NCBI RefSeq assembly: GCF_003217235.1
Contig: NZ_QJTF01000012.1
Coordinates: 45,221 to 109,220 of the forward strand
Origin: Paramesorhizobium leguminum
GTDB taxonomy: Bacteria; Pseudomonadota; Alphaproteobacteria; Rhizobiales; Rhizobiaceae
Direction: 5' to 3'
Length of the DNA: 64,000 nt
The notes under the pieces are model-generated. The model saw only the letters and a list, made by a program, of their open reading frames with translations. It had not been told where the DNA came from and did no database searches. Shown here in pieces: positions 54,806-64,000 of the stretch (position 1 is its first letter; each line of letters opens with the position of its first letter). A program made the position numbers and the translations under genes.

Positions 54806-55933
54806 ATGGGACACACTCGATCCGAAAAGCTCAAGCGCTTCCTGATCGAAGAGGCGAAATCGGTGGGCTTCGACGCGGTCGCCTTCACCACGCCCGACGC
54901 TATCCCTGAAGCCGGCGCGCGGCTGCGTGAGTATCTCGCCCAAGGCAATCACGGCACCATGGAATGGATGGAGGAGACCGCGGAACGGCGTGGCGATCCG
55001 CGCGCGCTATGGCCGGAGGTCCGCTCCATCATCATGCTGGCGATGAACTATGGGCCGGAGCGCGATCCGCGCGCGGTGTTGACGCGCAAGGACCGTGCCG
55101 CCATTTCCGTCTATGCGCAAAACCGCGATTATCACGACATCATCAAGGGCAAGCTCAAGCACATCGCAAGCCGCTTCGCCGCGCGGGCGGGAAGCGATGT
55201 GAAGGTGTTCGTCGATACCGCGCCCGTCATGGAAAAGCCGCTGGCTGAAGCAGCGGGCATAGGCTGGCAGGGCAAGCACACCAATCTGGTGAGCCGCGAA
55301 TTCGGCTCATGGCTGTTTCTGGGATCGATCTTCACCACCGCCGAAATCGCGCCCGATGAGGCGGAGGCGGACCATTGCGGCTCGTGCCGGGCCTGTCTCG
55401 ACATCTGCCCCACGCAAGCCTTTCCCGCGCCCTACCGGCTCGATGCGCGGCGCTGCATCTCCTATCTCACCATCGAGAACAAGGGGCCGATCCCGCATGA
55501 ATTCCGCAAGGCGATAGGCAATCGCATCTATGGTTGCGACGATTGCCTCGCCGTATGCCCGTGGAACAAGTTCGCGCAACTTGCCAGCGAGATGAAGCTG
55601 AAGGCGCGGGACGATTTGAAAGCGCCGCGCCTGGCTGATCTGCTGGCTCTTGACGACGCGGCCTTTCGCGCTTTCTTTTCCGGCTCGCCGGTGAAGCGGA
55701 TCGGGCGCGACCGATTCCTGCGCAATGTGCTGATCGCGGCGGGCAATTCAGAGGATGGCGATTTGCTTGCTCCGGTGGAGCAGCTTCTGGCCGATCCCTC
55801 CCCCCTGGTGCGTGGAGCGGCGGTCTGGGCGCTCGGTCAACTTGCGGGTCCAGAACACGTAGCCGGTTGGCGGAAGCGCCTCGGAACTCAGGAAAAGGAT
55901 GTTACGGTGCAGGCGGAATGGGAAGCGAACTGA
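54806..55933 (+). CDS. queG: Epoxyqueuosine reductase
   Basis: Cobalamin-dependent last step of tRNA queuosine synthesis. The 375-residue protein has two [4Fe-4S] motifs, [16 protein letters not shown] and [12 protein letters not shown], and a C-terminal HEAT-like region ([14 protein letters not shown]). The ATG at 54806 follows the repeat; the stop overlaps the next start (TGATG). Confidence 0.93.
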   Translation: MGHTRSEKLKRFLIEEAKSVGFDAVAFTTPDAIPEAGARLREYLAQGNHGTMEWMEETAERRGDPRALWPEVRSIIMLAMNYGPERDPRAVLTRKDRAAISVYAQNRDYHDIIKGKLKHIASRFAARAGSDVKVFVDTAPVMEKPLAEAAGIGWQGKHTNLVSREFGSWLFLGSIFTTAEIAPDEAEADHCGSCRACLDICPTQAFPAPYRLDARRCISYLTIENKGPIPHEFRKAIGNRIYGCDDCLAVCPWNKFAQLASEMKLKARDDLKAPRLADLLALDDAAFRAFFSGSPVKRIGRDRFLRNVLIAAGNSEDGDLLAPVEQLLADPSPLVRGAAVWALGQLAGPEHVAGWRKRLGTQEKDVTVQAEWEAN

Positions 55934-56802
55934 TGCGTATCTTTTTGTTTGGGGCCGGTTATTCGGCGAAGGCCTTTGCGCGGCTGGTAAGGGATGATGC
56001 CGAACGCATCGACGGAACCACCCGGAGCGAGGCGAATTTCGCGGCGCTGGAACACGCAAGCATCGCGCCGCTTCTGTTCGACGGCGAGAGCCCTGCGCAG
56101 CCCCTTCTCGACCGCCTCGCAAATTCCACCCATGTGGTGATCTCGATTTCGCCGGGCAGCCAGGGCGATCCGGCGGTGGCGCTGGTCGAGGACGCGCTCA
56201 GCCGTCCGGGCAACACGATCCGCTGGATCGGCTATCTCTCGACCGTCGGCGTCTATGGCGATCATGACGGCGCGTGGGTCGATGAAACGGCCCCGTGCCA
56301 TCCCACCTCCCGCCGCAGCCTTGAACGGATGGAGGCGGAACAGGTATGGACAGCTTTAAGCGAGCGGCACGGCATCCCGCTGGCGATCCTTCGCCTTTCG
56401 GGGATTTACGGTCCGGGCCGCAATGCCTTTATCAATCTGGAGCGCGGCACGGCGCGGCGCATCGTCAAGAAGGACCAGGTTTTCAATCGCATCCATGTGC
56501 ACGATATCGCGGGCGCCTTGCGCTTTCTCGCTCGCGTCAACACGGGCGGCGTCTTCAACGTCACCGACAGCGAACCCTCGCCGCCGCAGGATGTCGTCGC
56601 CTATGCCGCAGACCTGATGGGCGTGACGCCGCCGCGGGAAGTGCCCTTTGCGCAAGCCGACCTGACCCCGATGGCGCGCTCCTTCTACAGCGAGAACAAG
56701 CGCGTCTCCAACGAGCGTATCCGGGCGCTGGGCTATGAATTCGCTTATACGGATTATCGTGCTGCGTTTTCAGCGATGTGGCGGGCGGATAGCTGGCGGT
56801 AG
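55933..56802 (+). CDS. SDR-family NAD(P)-binding protein coupled to queG
   Basis: The 289-residue protein has the Rossmann motif FLFGAGYSAKAFARL near the N-terminus and a later WIGYLSTVGVYGD. The ATG shares a base with the queG stop, so it is coupled. It resembles nucleoside-diphosphate-sugar epimerases of atypical short form; the substrate is unknown. Confidence 0.82.
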   Translation: MRIFLFGAGYSAKAFARLVRDDAERIDGTTRSEANFAALEHASIAPLLFDGESPAQPLLDRLANSTHVVISISPGSQGDPAVALVEDALSRPGNTIRWIGYLSTVGVYGDHDGAWVDETAPCHPTSRRSLERMEAEQVWTALSERHGIPLAILRLSGIYGPGRNAFINLERGTARRIVKKDQVFNRIHVHDIAGALRFLARVNTGGVFNVTDSEPSPPQDVVAYAADLMGVTPPREVPFAQADLTPMARSFYSENKRVSNERIRALGYEFAYTDYRAAFSAMWRADSWR

Positions 56803-56854
56803 GGAGCGCCCTTCACCCTATAACGGTTCATGGTTTAATGGAATCGCGAGACAC

Positions 56855-57013
56855 ACCCCCCTTTGGCTTGCCAGCCATCTCCCCCTCAAGGGGGGAGATT
56901 AGCTTGCATCGATGACGGCACTTATTCTGGGAATGTTGGCGATTGGCGGAAACGGCAATGACAGCGTAATCTCCCCCCTTGAGGGGGAGATGGCTGGCAA
57001 GCCAGAGGGGGGT
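56855..57013. repeat. Family B element with core, copy 2
   Basis: About 159 bases with arms ACCCCCCTTTGGCTTGCCAG and GGCAAGCCAGAGGGGGGT, so the arms differ from copy 1 (32428) but still pair with each other. The core is related. Followed by mepA. Confidence 0.8.
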
Positions 57014-57188
57014 ATGCTGTCCCGCCAGCGTTTCCGTCTAAATGAACCGCTCTAAAACATCGATACACGTAAAACGCGTTGATCGCTATAGGGGGCGCTA
57101 CAGCATTGCCGCCGATCTCGCCTCACCGCATACTGGCCGTAATTTGGCCGCGTTGATTCGCACTCTCCGATGGCCTGCCGGCCACGCC

Positions 57189-58268
57189 ATGGAACCTGCC
57201 ATGTTTGCATCCAGACTGAAGAAAATCATTCTCACCGCTGCGCTGGCGTCCGTGATCGCTCCGGATTTCATCGCCTTGGCCGAGGCGGAGGACATGCCCG
57301 CCAAGCAGGCTTTCGGCGGTCAGGCCCTGCCTGCGGTGGCGCCGCCGCAATCGTTTGGCTTCTATTCCAAGGGCTGTCTTGCCGGCGGCATCGCCATTCC
57401 GGTGGACGGGCCAACCTGGCAGGTGATGCGACTGACGCGCAACAGGCGCTGGGGCCACCCGCGCATGATCGCGCTGCTCGAAAAGCTGTCGCGCGAGGGT
57501 GCGGCAAAGGACGGCTGGCCGGGTCTGCTCGTCGGCGACATCTCGCAGCCGCGCGGCGGGCCGATGCTCTCCGGCCACGCCTCGCATCAGGTCGGGCTCG
57601 ACGCAGACATCTGGCTGACGCCGATGCCGAAGCGCCGCCTCACCGATGAAGAGCGCGAGAAGATCAGCGCCACTTCGATGCTGAAGGGGGATTCGCTCTA
57701 TGTCGATCCCAATATCTGGACGCCGAGCCGCGCCGCGCTGCTAAAGCGGGCGGCGAGCTATCCCGAGGTGGAGCGCATCTTCGTCCATCCCGGCATCAAG
57801 AAGAAGCTTTGCGACACCGTCACCGGCGACCGGCGCTGGATGGCGAAGGTCCGTCCCTATTGGGGCCATCACTATCATTTTCACGTCCGCATCTCCTGCC
57901 AGCCCGGATCGCCCGGCTGCAAGCCGCAGGAGCCGATCAACATGAACGATGACGGCTGCGGCAAGCCGCTCGCCTGGTGGTTTACGGACGAGCCGTGGAG
58001 GAAACCCGCCAAGCCCGTCAAACCGACGAAGCCGGTGAAGCCTCCGAGGCCGATGATGCTGTCGGACCTGCCCCCCGCCTGCGCGCGTGTCTTGAACGAG
58101 CCGGGGCCGACCTCCATCGCGGAAGTGACGTTAGGCGGCGCGGCGGCCATGGCTAGAGCTGCCCGTGAGGAGGCTGCTCCCACCGCACCGGCGGTCCCGG
58201 CGGCGGCTTTCAGCGCGCCCACGCCACCGGCGGATATCCCCCTGCCCGTCCAGCGGCCACGGAATTGA
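57189..58268 (+). CDS. mepA: Penicillin-insensitive murein endopeptidase
   Basis: Periplasmic zinc peptidase that cuts peptidoglycan cross-links. About 359 residues from 57189; the start is uncertain (57201 also possible) as no clear ribosome site is seen. Signal peptide near residues 5-33. Metal-binding motifs SGHASHQVGLDADIW and HHYHFHVRI are intact. A Pro/Lys-rich linker (KPAKPVKPTKPVKPPRP) and a low-complexity C-terminus are extra compared with E. coli MepA. Confidence 0.9.
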   Translation: MEPAMFASRLKKIILTAALASVIAPDFIALAEAEDMPAKQAFGGQALPAVAPPQSFGFYSKGCLAGGIAIPVDGPTWQVMRLTRNRRWGHPRMIALLEKLSREGAAKDGWPGLLVGDISQPRGGPMLSGHASHQVGLDADIWLTPMPKRRLTDEEREKISATSMLKGDSLYVDPNIWTPSRAALLKRAASYPEVERIFVHPGIKKKLCDTVTGDRRWMAKVRPYWGHHYHFHVRISCQPGSPGCKPQEPINMNDDGCGKPLAWWFTDEPWRKPAKPVKPTKPVKPPRPMMLSDLPPACARVLNEPGPTSIAEVTLGGAAAMARAAREEAAPTAPAVPAAAFSAPTPPADIPLPVQRPRN

Positions 58269-58302
58269 GCGACGCTCATTTGCCCCTTACCCTTTTATCT
58301 TA

Positions 58303-58463
58303 TTGCCCCTCACCCTTACCCTCTCCCCGTCAAGAACGGGGAGAGGGAGACATAAACGTAGCTGCTTCTTCTTGCTGCCGGGTGCAGGGGACCGAGAAAT
58401 GGGTGCAAATGCTGACGCCTCCCTCCCCCCGCGTGCGGGGAGAGGGTAAGGGTGAGGGGCAAA
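58303..58463. repeat. Extragenic inverted repeat, family D, copy 3
   Basis: Left arm CCCCTCACCCTTACCCTCTC, right arm AGAGGGTAAGGGTGAGGGGC, with a longer core than copies 1 and 2. Between mepA and mgsA. Confidence 0.8.
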
Positions 58464-58541
58464 TGGCACAGCGCCAAGCAATCAGCCCTTTTCAGGAAGG
58501 GCCTGTTTCGGTATAGGCTTCAATCGATTTAGGATATGTCC

Positions 58542-58961
58542 ATGCCGAAACCATACCGCATAGCGCTGATCGCGCATGATCTGAAAAAAGACGACATGGT
58601 CGCCTTCGCTCGCGCCCATGAGGCCCTGCTTTCGCGCTGCGAGATCGTCTCGACCAGCACGACCGGTACTCTTGTGCTGGAAGCCTGCCCTTCGCTTTCC
58701 ATAGAGCGGGTCAAGAGCGGGCCGCGCGGCGGCGACCAGCAGATCGGCGCGATGATCGCGGAGGGAAAGGTACAGGCGTTGATCTTCTTCATCGATCCCC
58801 TGTCGCCGCTGCCGCACGATGTGGATATCAAGGCGCTGACGCGGCTTGGCACCGTCTACGACATACCGATGGCCCTCAATCGCGCCACGGCGGAAGTGCT
58901 GGCGGAGAAGCTTTCCGTTGAAGAATGGGCCGATGAAGCCTCGGAGCAGAACGGGAAATGA
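58542..58961 (+). CDS. mgsA: Methylglyoxal synthase
   Basis: Converts dihydroxyacetone phosphate to methylglyoxal. The 139-residue protein has the catalytic Asp region [29 protein letters not shown] and [12 protein letters not shown] lies seven bases before the ATG at 58542; the ATG at 58536 is too close to it. Coupled to glk (ATGA overlap). Confidence 0.92.
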   Translation: MPKPYRIALIAHDLKKDDMVAFARAHEALLSRCEIVSTSTTGTLVLEACPSLSIERVKSGPRGGDQQIGAMIAEGKVQALIFFIDPLSPLPHDVDIKALTRLGTVYDIPMALNRATAEVLAEKLSVEEWADEASEQNGK

Positions 58962-59992
58962 ACATGATCTCCAGCACAGACACCGACTGCATCCTGCATT
59001 TTCCGATTCTCGTCGGCGATATTGGCGGCACCAATGCGCGGTTCGCCATACTGGTCGATTCCTATGCCGAGCCGAAGCAGTTCCCGATCCTGCAGACGGC
59101 GGACTATGCCACGATCGATGAAGCGATCCAGAGCGCCGTTCTCGACCACACCTCGATCCAGCCGCGCTCGGCGGTGCTGGCCATTGCCGGGCCTGTGGAT
59201 GGCGACGAGATCGGCCTGACTAATTGCCCCTGGGTGCTGAAGCCTAAGCAGATGATGGAGACGCTGGGGCTGGAGGATATCACCGTCCTCAACGATTTCG
59301 AGGCACAGGCGCTGGCCGTCACGTCGCTGGAGGCCGAATACCTGGAACAGATCGGCGGGGGAGCGAGCGAGCCCAATGGCGGGCGCGTCGTGCTCGGACC
59401 GGGCACGGGCCTTGGCGTGGCCGGGCTGATCCGCACCCGCCAGACCTGGGTGCCGGTTCCAGGCGAAGGCGGGCATGTGGATTTCGGCCCGCGCACCAAG
59501 CGTGATTTCGAAATCTTCCCGCATCTGGAGCGCATCGGCGGGCGCATCTCCGCCGAGCAGCTCCTTTGCGGACGAGGCCTCCAGAACATCTATCGCGCCG
59601 TCTGCAAGACGGACGGCGTTGCGGCGACGCTGACGACGCCGGCTGAAATCACCGCCGCGGCGCTGGATGGCTCGTCCGCCCAAGCCAAGGAAACCCTGCA
59701 GCTCTTCGTCGTCTATCTCGGGCGGCTTGCGGGCGATTTCGCTCTTACCTTCATGGCAAATGGCGGGATCTATCTTGCCGGCGGCATCGCGCAGCGGATC
59801 CTTCCGGCGCTGAAAGACCCCTCGTTCCGCGAAGCCTTCGAGGACAAGGCGCCGCACGAGGATATCATGAAGACCATGCCGATCTATGTCATCACCCACC
59901 CGCTTGCGGCCTTGAGCGGCCTTTCGGCCTATGCCCGCACCCCGGCGCGCTTCGGCGTGCCGACCGAGGGACGGCGCTGGCGCAAGGAGTGA
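58958..59992 (+). CDS. glk: Glucokinase
   Basis: Phosphorylates glucose. The 344-residue protein of the bacterial glk family has [13 protein letters not shown] and [11 protein letters not shown] (ATP and sugar sites) and the [10 protein letters not shown] region. Coupled to mgsA, which would drain triose phosphate when glycolytic flux is too high; that functional link is inferred. Confidence 0.94.
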   Translation: MNMISSTDTDCILHFPILVGDIGGTNARFAILVDSYAEPKQFPILQTADYATIDEAIQSAVLDHTSIQPRSAVLAIAGPVDGDEIGLTNCPWVLKPKQMMETLGLEDITVLNDFEAQALAVTSLEAEYLEQIGGGASEPNGGRVVLGPGTGLGVAGLIRTRQTWVPVPGEGGHVDFGPRTKRDFEIFPHLERIGGRISAEQLLCGRGLQNIYRAVCKTDGVAATLTTPAEITAAALDGSSAQAKETLQLFVVYLGRLAGDFALTFMANGGIYLAGGIAQRILPALKDPSFREAFEDKAPHEDIMKTMPIYVITHPLAALSGLSAYARTPARFGVPTEGRRWRKE

Positions 59993-59996
59993 GTGA

Positions 59997-60158
59997 CTTC
60001 CCTCCCCCTTGCGGGGGTCCGAAGGACGGGCGAGACCCGTGGCTCGCCCCGGTAAGTGGCCCGAAGGGCCGGGTGGGGGTGGTGAAGTGTAGAGCACAAT
60101 CGTCACCACCCCCATCCGCCCGCTCCGCGGGCACCTTCCCCGCAAGGGGGAAGGAGGA
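59997..60158. repeat. Extragenic inverted repeat, family C, copy 3
   Basis: Left CCCTCCCCCTTGCGGGGGTC, right CCGCTCCGCGGGCACCTTCC, with an extra GGGCGAGACCCGTGGCTCGC segment. Between glk and the exporter gene. Confidence 0.8.
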
Positions 60159-60225
60159 CCTCGGCGCTTGGGATAGGCAAATCCGCCCAATAAGGCTATA
60201 GGACGCTCAGAATAAGGATTAACCT

Positions 60226-62097
60226 GTGAGCGTAGAAAAGCCCAAGAAGAAGATCGACCCCAGCGAGGCAACGCGCGTCATCCGCCGCATGATGTCGGAG
60301 AATGCCGGGGAATATAAGAAGAGCTACGCCATCGCGATCGTGGCGTCGCTGATCATCGGCGCTTCGAATGGCGGCCTCGCCTATCTGATGAAGCCGATGA
60401 TCGACAAGATCTTCTACGAGCAACAGCTTGGCCTGATATGGATCATCTGCGGCGCGATCCTGAGCGTCTTCATCCTGCGCGGGCTTTCCAGCTATGTGCA
60501 GGCGGTGGAGCTCGCCAAGATCGGCAACAATCTGGTGGCGCGCTATCAAAAGCGCATCTTCGACCATCTGATGAAGCTTGGGCTCGATTTCTACAACGAC
60601 ACGCGCTCCGGCCACCTCGCCGCGCAGATCAATCAGAATGTTTCGGGCATTCGCGACCTTCTCAACATGACGGTCACCTCGATCGCGCGCGACATGATCT
60701 CGCTGATCGGCCTGATCGCGACGATGATCTACATGGACCCGATCCTGTCCGCCGCGATCATCGTGATCGGGCCGCCGCTCATTCTCGCCGTCGCCTATAT
60801 TTCGCGCCGCATCCGCACGGTGACGCGGGAAGTCGTGCATCTCAACTCGCATCTTCTGGGCGCGATGCAGGAATCGGTGCAGGGCATCGCCATTGTCAAG
60901 GCCTTCACCATGGAAGACCAGCTGCGCGCCAAGATCGGCAAGCTGATCGAGCAGGCTGAAAGCCGCAGCAACAAGATCGCCCGGGTTTCCGAGCGCACGA
61001 CGCCGATTTCCGAAATTCTCGCCGGCTTTGCCGTTGCGGGGGTGCTCGCCTATGGCGGCTATCGCGCCATCCTCACCCAGCAGCCGCCCGGCGCGATGTT
61101 CGCCTTCATCACGGCGCTGCTTCTCGCCTACGATCCCGCCCGCCGCCTCGCCCGCCTGCAGGTCGGGCTGGAGCGCGCGCTCGTCAATGCGCGCATGATC
61201 TATGAAATTCTCGACACCGAACCCCGGCAGAGCGACAAGACCGGCGCCGTGCCTATCCATATCGATAAGGGCGAGATCCGCTTCGAGGACGTCTATTTCT
61301 CCTATTCCGAGACCGCGCCGGTGCTGCACGGCGTCAGCTTCGCCGCCGCGCCAGGCAAGACGACGGCAATCATCGGCGCATCGGGCGCCGGCAAATCGAC
61401 GTTGATCGCGCTCTTGCAACGCTTCTACGATATCGAAAAGGGGCGAATTCTCATCGACGGCCAGGATATTGCCGGCGTGACGAAGCAATCGCTTCGCCAT
61501 GGGGTCGCCTATGTCTCGCAGCAGCCCTATCTCTTCGAAGGCACGATTGCCGACAATATCCGCTATGGGCGGCCGAGTGCCACGATGGAAGAGATCATCG
61601 CAGCTGCCGAACTCGCCCATGCGCATGAGTTCATCCTGCAACAACCGCAAGGCTATGACACGCCGGTGGGTGAGAATGGCGTGACACTTTCGGGCGGGCA
61701 GCGCCAGCGCGTTTCCATCGCGCGAGCCATCGTGCGCAACGCGCCGATCCTGCTTCTGGATGAAGCCACATCGGCGCTCGACAATGAATCGGAAAAGCGC
61801 GTGCAGCAGGCGCTCGACAGCATCATGCAGGGGCGCACAACCATTGTCATCGCGCACCGCCTCTCGACCATCGTCAATGCCGACCGTATCATCGTGATGG
61901 AAGCGGGCCGCGTGGTAGAAGAAGGCCGGCACGAAACGCTGATCGGCGATCCGCACAGCATCTACGCCCGTTTCCACAAGCTGCAGGGCGGGACCGACTG
62001 GCAGGTGCTGGACGATGTTGGAGAAACAGGCGAAAAGGTTGTTGAAGCTGAGAAAAAAGTCACCGCACGGCGCGGAAAAGCGGGAAGCAAGGCATGA
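60226..62097 (+). CDS. MsbA-type ABC exporter (lipid A/lipid transporter class)
   Basis: The 623-residue half-transporter has six membrane segments (about 40-320) and an ATPase domain with Walker [10 protein letters not shown] (about 384), signature LSGGQRQR (about 488) and [12 protein letters not shown]. The start is GTG. It belongs to the MsbA/LmrA class; lipid A flipping is inferred. The stop overlaps dapB (ATGA), so it is coupled to a lysine/peptidoglycan gene. Confidence 0.88.
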   Translation: MSVEKPKKKIDPSEATRVIRRMMSENAGEYKKSYAIAIVASLIIGASNGGLAYLMKPMIDKIFYEQQLGLIWIICGAILSVFILRGLSSYVQAVELAKIGNNLVARYQKRIFDHLMKLGLDFYNDTRSGHLAAQINQNVSGIRDLLNMTVTSIARDMISLIGLIATMIYMDPILSAAIIVIGPPLILAVAYISRRIRTVTREVVHLNSHLLGAMQESVQGIAIVKAFTMEDQLRAKIGKLIEQAESRSNKIARVSERTTPISEILAGFAVAGVLAYGGYRAILTQQPPGAMFAFITALLLAYDPARRLARLQVGLERALVNARMIYEILDTEPRQSDKTGAVPIHIDKGEIRFEDVYFSYSETAPVLHGVSFAAAPGKTTAIIGASGAGKSTLIALLQRFYDIEKGRILIDGQDIAGVTKQSLRHGVAYVSQQPYLFEGTIADNIRYGRPSATMEEIIAAAELAHAHEFILQQPQGYDTPVGENGVTLSGGQRQRVSIARAIVRNAPILLLDEATSALDNESEKRVQQALDSIMQGRTTIVIAHRLSTIVNADRIIVMEAGRVVEEGRHETLIGDPHSIYARFHKLQGGTDWQVLDDVGETGEKVVEAEKKVTARRGKAGSKA

Positions 62098-62930
62098 GCG
62101 AGAAGCGCGTTTCTTCATCGGATATGAAGCTGGTTGTCGTCGGCGCCGGCGGTCGCATGGGCCAGGCGCTGATCCGCGCCATCCATGAAATCGACGGCGC
62201 GCGGCTTGCCGGCGCGATCGCGCGGATCGGTTCGCCGCTTATCGGTCGCGATGCGGGCGAAGTGGCCGGGGTTGGGCCGCTCGGTGTCGTCATTAGAGAC
62301 GATGTCCTTCCCGTCTTCGCCGATGCCGAAGGCGTGCTTGATTTCACATCACCCGCCGCGACCGTCGAATTCGCCAAGCTCGCGGCGGAGGCGGGCATCG
62401 TCCATGTCATAGGCACCACCGGTTGCTCGGAGGCGTACGACGAGAAGATCCGCACCGCCGCTGCTCGCGCGCCTATCGTCAAATCCGGCAATATGAGCCT
62501 CGGCGTCAATCTTCTCTCCGTTCTGGTGGAGAAGGCGGCGAAGGCGCTTGGGCCTGACGATTTCGACATTGAGATTCTCGAAATGCACCACAAGCACAAG
62601 GTGGATGCACCTTCAGGCACCGCGCTGCTTCTCGGCGAGGCGGCGGCTGAGGGACGCGGCATCGACCTCGTCTCGCAAAGCGTTCGCTCACGCGATGGCC
62701 ATACCGGCGCGCGCGAAAACGGCACCATCGGCTTTGCCACGCTTCGAGGCGGCTCGGTCATCGGCGACCATTCGGTCATTCTCGCCGGCGCGGGCGAGCG
62801 CATCACGCTTTCCCACCATGCCGAGGACCGCACGATCTTCGCGCGCGGCGCGGTCAAGGCGGCGCTCTGGGCGCGCGGTCGCAAGCCGGGGCTCTATTCG
62901 ATGCGCGACGTTCTTAATCTCAACGACTGA
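62094..62930 (+). CDS. dapB: 4-Hydroxy-tetrahydrodipicolinate reductase
   Basis: NAD(P)H-dependent step of lysine and DAP synthesis. The 278-residue protein has [14 protein letters not shown], the catalytic [13 protein letters not shown] and GTTG block. The start at 62094 overlaps the exporter stop; a later ATG at 62124 is also possible. Followed by gpmA after 21 bases. Confidence 0.95.
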   Translation: MSEKRVSSSDMKLVVVGAGGRMGQALIRAIHEIDGARLAGAIARIGSPLIGRDAGEVAGVGPLGVVIRDDVLPVFADAEGVLDFTSPAATVEFAKLAAEAGIVHVIGTTGCSEAYDEKIRTAAARAPIVKSGNMSLGVNLLSVLVEKAAKALGPDDFDIEILEMHHKHKVDAPSGTALLLGEAAAEGRGIDLVSQSVRSRDGHTGARENGTIGFATLRGGSVIGDHSVILAGAGERITLSHHAEDRTIFARGAVKAALWARGRKPGLYSMRDVLNLND

Positions 62931-62951
62931 TCTTTTCTGGAGCAACCAACC

Positions 62952-63572
62952 ATGTCCCGCACCCTCATCCTTGTCCGCCACGGACAGAGCGAATGGAACC
63001 TGAAGAACCTTTTCACCGGATGGCGCGATCCGGGGCTCACCGAGCTCGGCCACACGGAAGCCAAGGACGCCGGTAAGCGGCTGAAGGCGGCGGGACAGCA
63101 TTTCGATATCGCCTTCACGTCCACGCTTTCGCGCGCGCAGGCCACCTGCCAGCATATTCTCGATGAGATGGGCCAGCCGGACCTTGAAACGATCCGCAAT
63201 CAAGCGCTGAACGAGCGCGACTATGGCGAACTCTCCGGCCTCAACAAGGACGACGCGCGCAAGAAATGGGGCGAGGAGCAGGTTCACATCTGGCGCCGCT
63301 CCTATGACGTGCCTCCGCCCGGCGGCGAAAGCCTGCGCGACACCGGCGCCCGCGTGTGGCCGTATTATCTGCACATCATCCAGCCGCATGTGCTGCGCGG
63401 CGAGACGGTGCTCGTCGCCGCGCATGGCAACTCGCTACGCGCGCTGATCATGGCGCTGGAAGGGCTTTCCGGCCCGGAAATCGTAGAGCGTGAACTCGGC
63501 ACCGGCATTCCGATTATCTACAATCTCAACGCCGACTCCACCATCGCATCCAAGGAAGTGCTGGAAGGCTGA
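62952..63572 (+). CDS. gpmA: 2,3-Bisphosphoglycerate-dependent phosphoglycerate mutase
   Basis: Interconverts 3- and 2-phosphoglycerate. The 206-residue protein, shorter than the 250 of E. coli GpmA, has [10 protein letters not shown] (catalytic His), [12 protein letters not shown] and [14 protein letters not shown] precedes the ATG. Confidence 0.95.
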   Translation: MSRTLILVRHGQSEWNLKNLFTGWRDPGLTELGHTEAKDAGKRLKAAGQHFDIAFTSTLSRAQATCQHILDEMGQPDLETIRNQALNERDYGELSGLNKDDARKKWGEEQVHIWRRSYDVPPPGGESLRDTGARVWPYYLHIIQPHVLRGETVLVAAHGNSLRALIMALEGLSGPEIVERELGTGIPIIYNLNADSTIASKEVLEG

Positions 63573-63636
63573 AAGCGTATCGGGACAGCGCTCGAACGGG
63601 GTTGGACAAAAGCCGGATAATATTATCCAAACCCGA

Positions 63637-63665
63637 TTGACAGAGCGCCGCCTGCCCCTTACATG
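63637..63665 (+). promoter_or_regulatory. Promoter of tRNA-Leu
   Basis: TTGACA (63637-63642), 17-base spacer, TACATG (63660-63665), 11 bases before the tRNA. A perfect 14-bp palindrome GGATAATATTATCC lies just upstream (63615-63628). Confidence 0.7.
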
Positions 63666-63675
63666 GGACCCCGTT

Positions 63676-63762
63676 GCCCAGATGGCGGAATTGGTAGACG
63701 CGCCAGCTTCAGGTGCTGGTACCCGAAAGGGTGTGGAGGTTCGAGTCCTCTTCTGGGCACCA
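63676..63762 (+). tRNA. tRNA-Leu (anticodon CAG)
   Basis: An 87-nt class II tRNA: acceptor GCCCAGA with TCTGGGC, anticodon arm CCAGC-TTCAGGT-GCTGG, a variable arm CCCGAAAGGG, T arm GGTTCGAGTCC and encoded CCA. Confidence 0.95.
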
Positions 63763-63908
63763 GCCATAAATTGCATTTTCCCGATTTTTTTAAGCCTTAA
63801 GGCATTTTCAGAGCTCGTTTGAAGCGGCTTCCCCTAGAGCATTTCATTTTTAGGTTGAAGCGATGATATTCTTTTATCGGTGCGGACTGTTTCACCGTTG
63901 AGGCATGG

Positions 63909-63944
63909 ATTCCTGTGACAAGCACAGGAATTGTCTGTTTGTTT
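63909..63944 (+). terminator. Hairpin with T-rich tail
   Basis: ATTCCTGTG (63909-63917) pairs with CACAGGAAT (63923-63931), followed by TGTCTGTTTGTTTC. It is 147 bases after the tRNA. A similar but GC-richer hairpin, ATTCCCGGG with CCCGGGAAT, ends the window at 63975-64000. Confidence 0.6.
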
Positions 63945-64000
63945 CATGCTTAATTGGCGCTGAGGCTGGATGCGATTCCCGGGATGGCCACCCCGGGAAT

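Noticed and set aside
12231..60158. CRISPR array among the repeats
   Set aside because: The repeats are single inverted units in separate gaps; no array of equal repeats and spacers and no cas gene is present.
60196..62118. 640-codon frame opposite the MsbA-type gene
   Set aside because: Antisense shadow of a certain ABC transporter.
63435..63776. Minus-strand frame over tRNA-Leu
   Set aside because: Typical false frame produced by tRNA sequence.

Overview
The window looks chromosomal and comes from an alphaproteobacterium of the order Rhizobiales, most likely the Brucella/Ochrobactrum family. The gene order rpmH-rnpA-yidC-engB-argB ... dapD ... dapE ... truA-fmt-def, a ThiE/ThiG/ThiS/ThiD block behind a TPP riboswitch, and several families of intergenic palindromes are typical of that group. 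From memory, DapE differs clearly from Brucella melitensis DapE, so I infer a relative rather than Brucella itself. No rRNA, replication origin, CRISPR array or complete insertion sequence is visible.

Bases 1-7088 are the end of an integrative or plasmid-like element. It carries a ParB-like protein, an ArdB/KlcA antirestriction protein, two conserved accessory proteins and the N-terminal part of a strawberry-notch-type methylase/helicase that runs off the left edge. Four of these genes share a conserved 80-90 base leader. An AT-richer two-gene cargo (a 77-residue protein and a SEC-C zinc-motif protein) sits between two of them in the opposite direction. The element stops at the 3' end of tRNA-Arg(ACG), a normal integration site.

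Bases 7300-22900 hold an orphan sensor kinase, a sugar locus (galM and a hydrolase divergent from a galactofuranose-type ABC transporter ytfQ-ytfR-ytfT-yjfF and a GntR/FadR regulator), a FAH-family enzyme, a PAS-PAS-GGDEF-EAL protein, a SelW-like protein and RmuC. Bases 22997-37013 are conserved housekeeping: def-fmt-truA, dapE, dapD, argB, engB, yidC, rnpA and the 44-codon rpmH, with a BTLCP protease-like protein and two paralogous tiny secreted proteins between them.

Bases 37100-42500 are a looser region: a hairpin-dense segment without a gene, RidA, an esterase, an aldehyde dehydrogenase, an unrecognised 371-residue coiled-coil protein and a DUF6429 protein. Bases 42683-47895 are thiamine genes (thiX, tenA, thiY, thiE, thiG, thiS, thiD, riboswitch); neither thiO nor thiZ is present. 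An AT-richer exported phage-tail-like protein follows.

Bases 49334-63762 return to core genes: a small lipoprotein, lepA, an NDUFA9-type protein, uppP, a glutathione transferase, queG with an SDR protein, mepA, mgsA-glk, an MsbA-type exporter, dapB, gpmA and tRNA-Leu(CAG). Intergenic gaps throughout contain copies of at least five repeat families. Some lie inside operons, and two large composite copies share an internal core as well as their arms.
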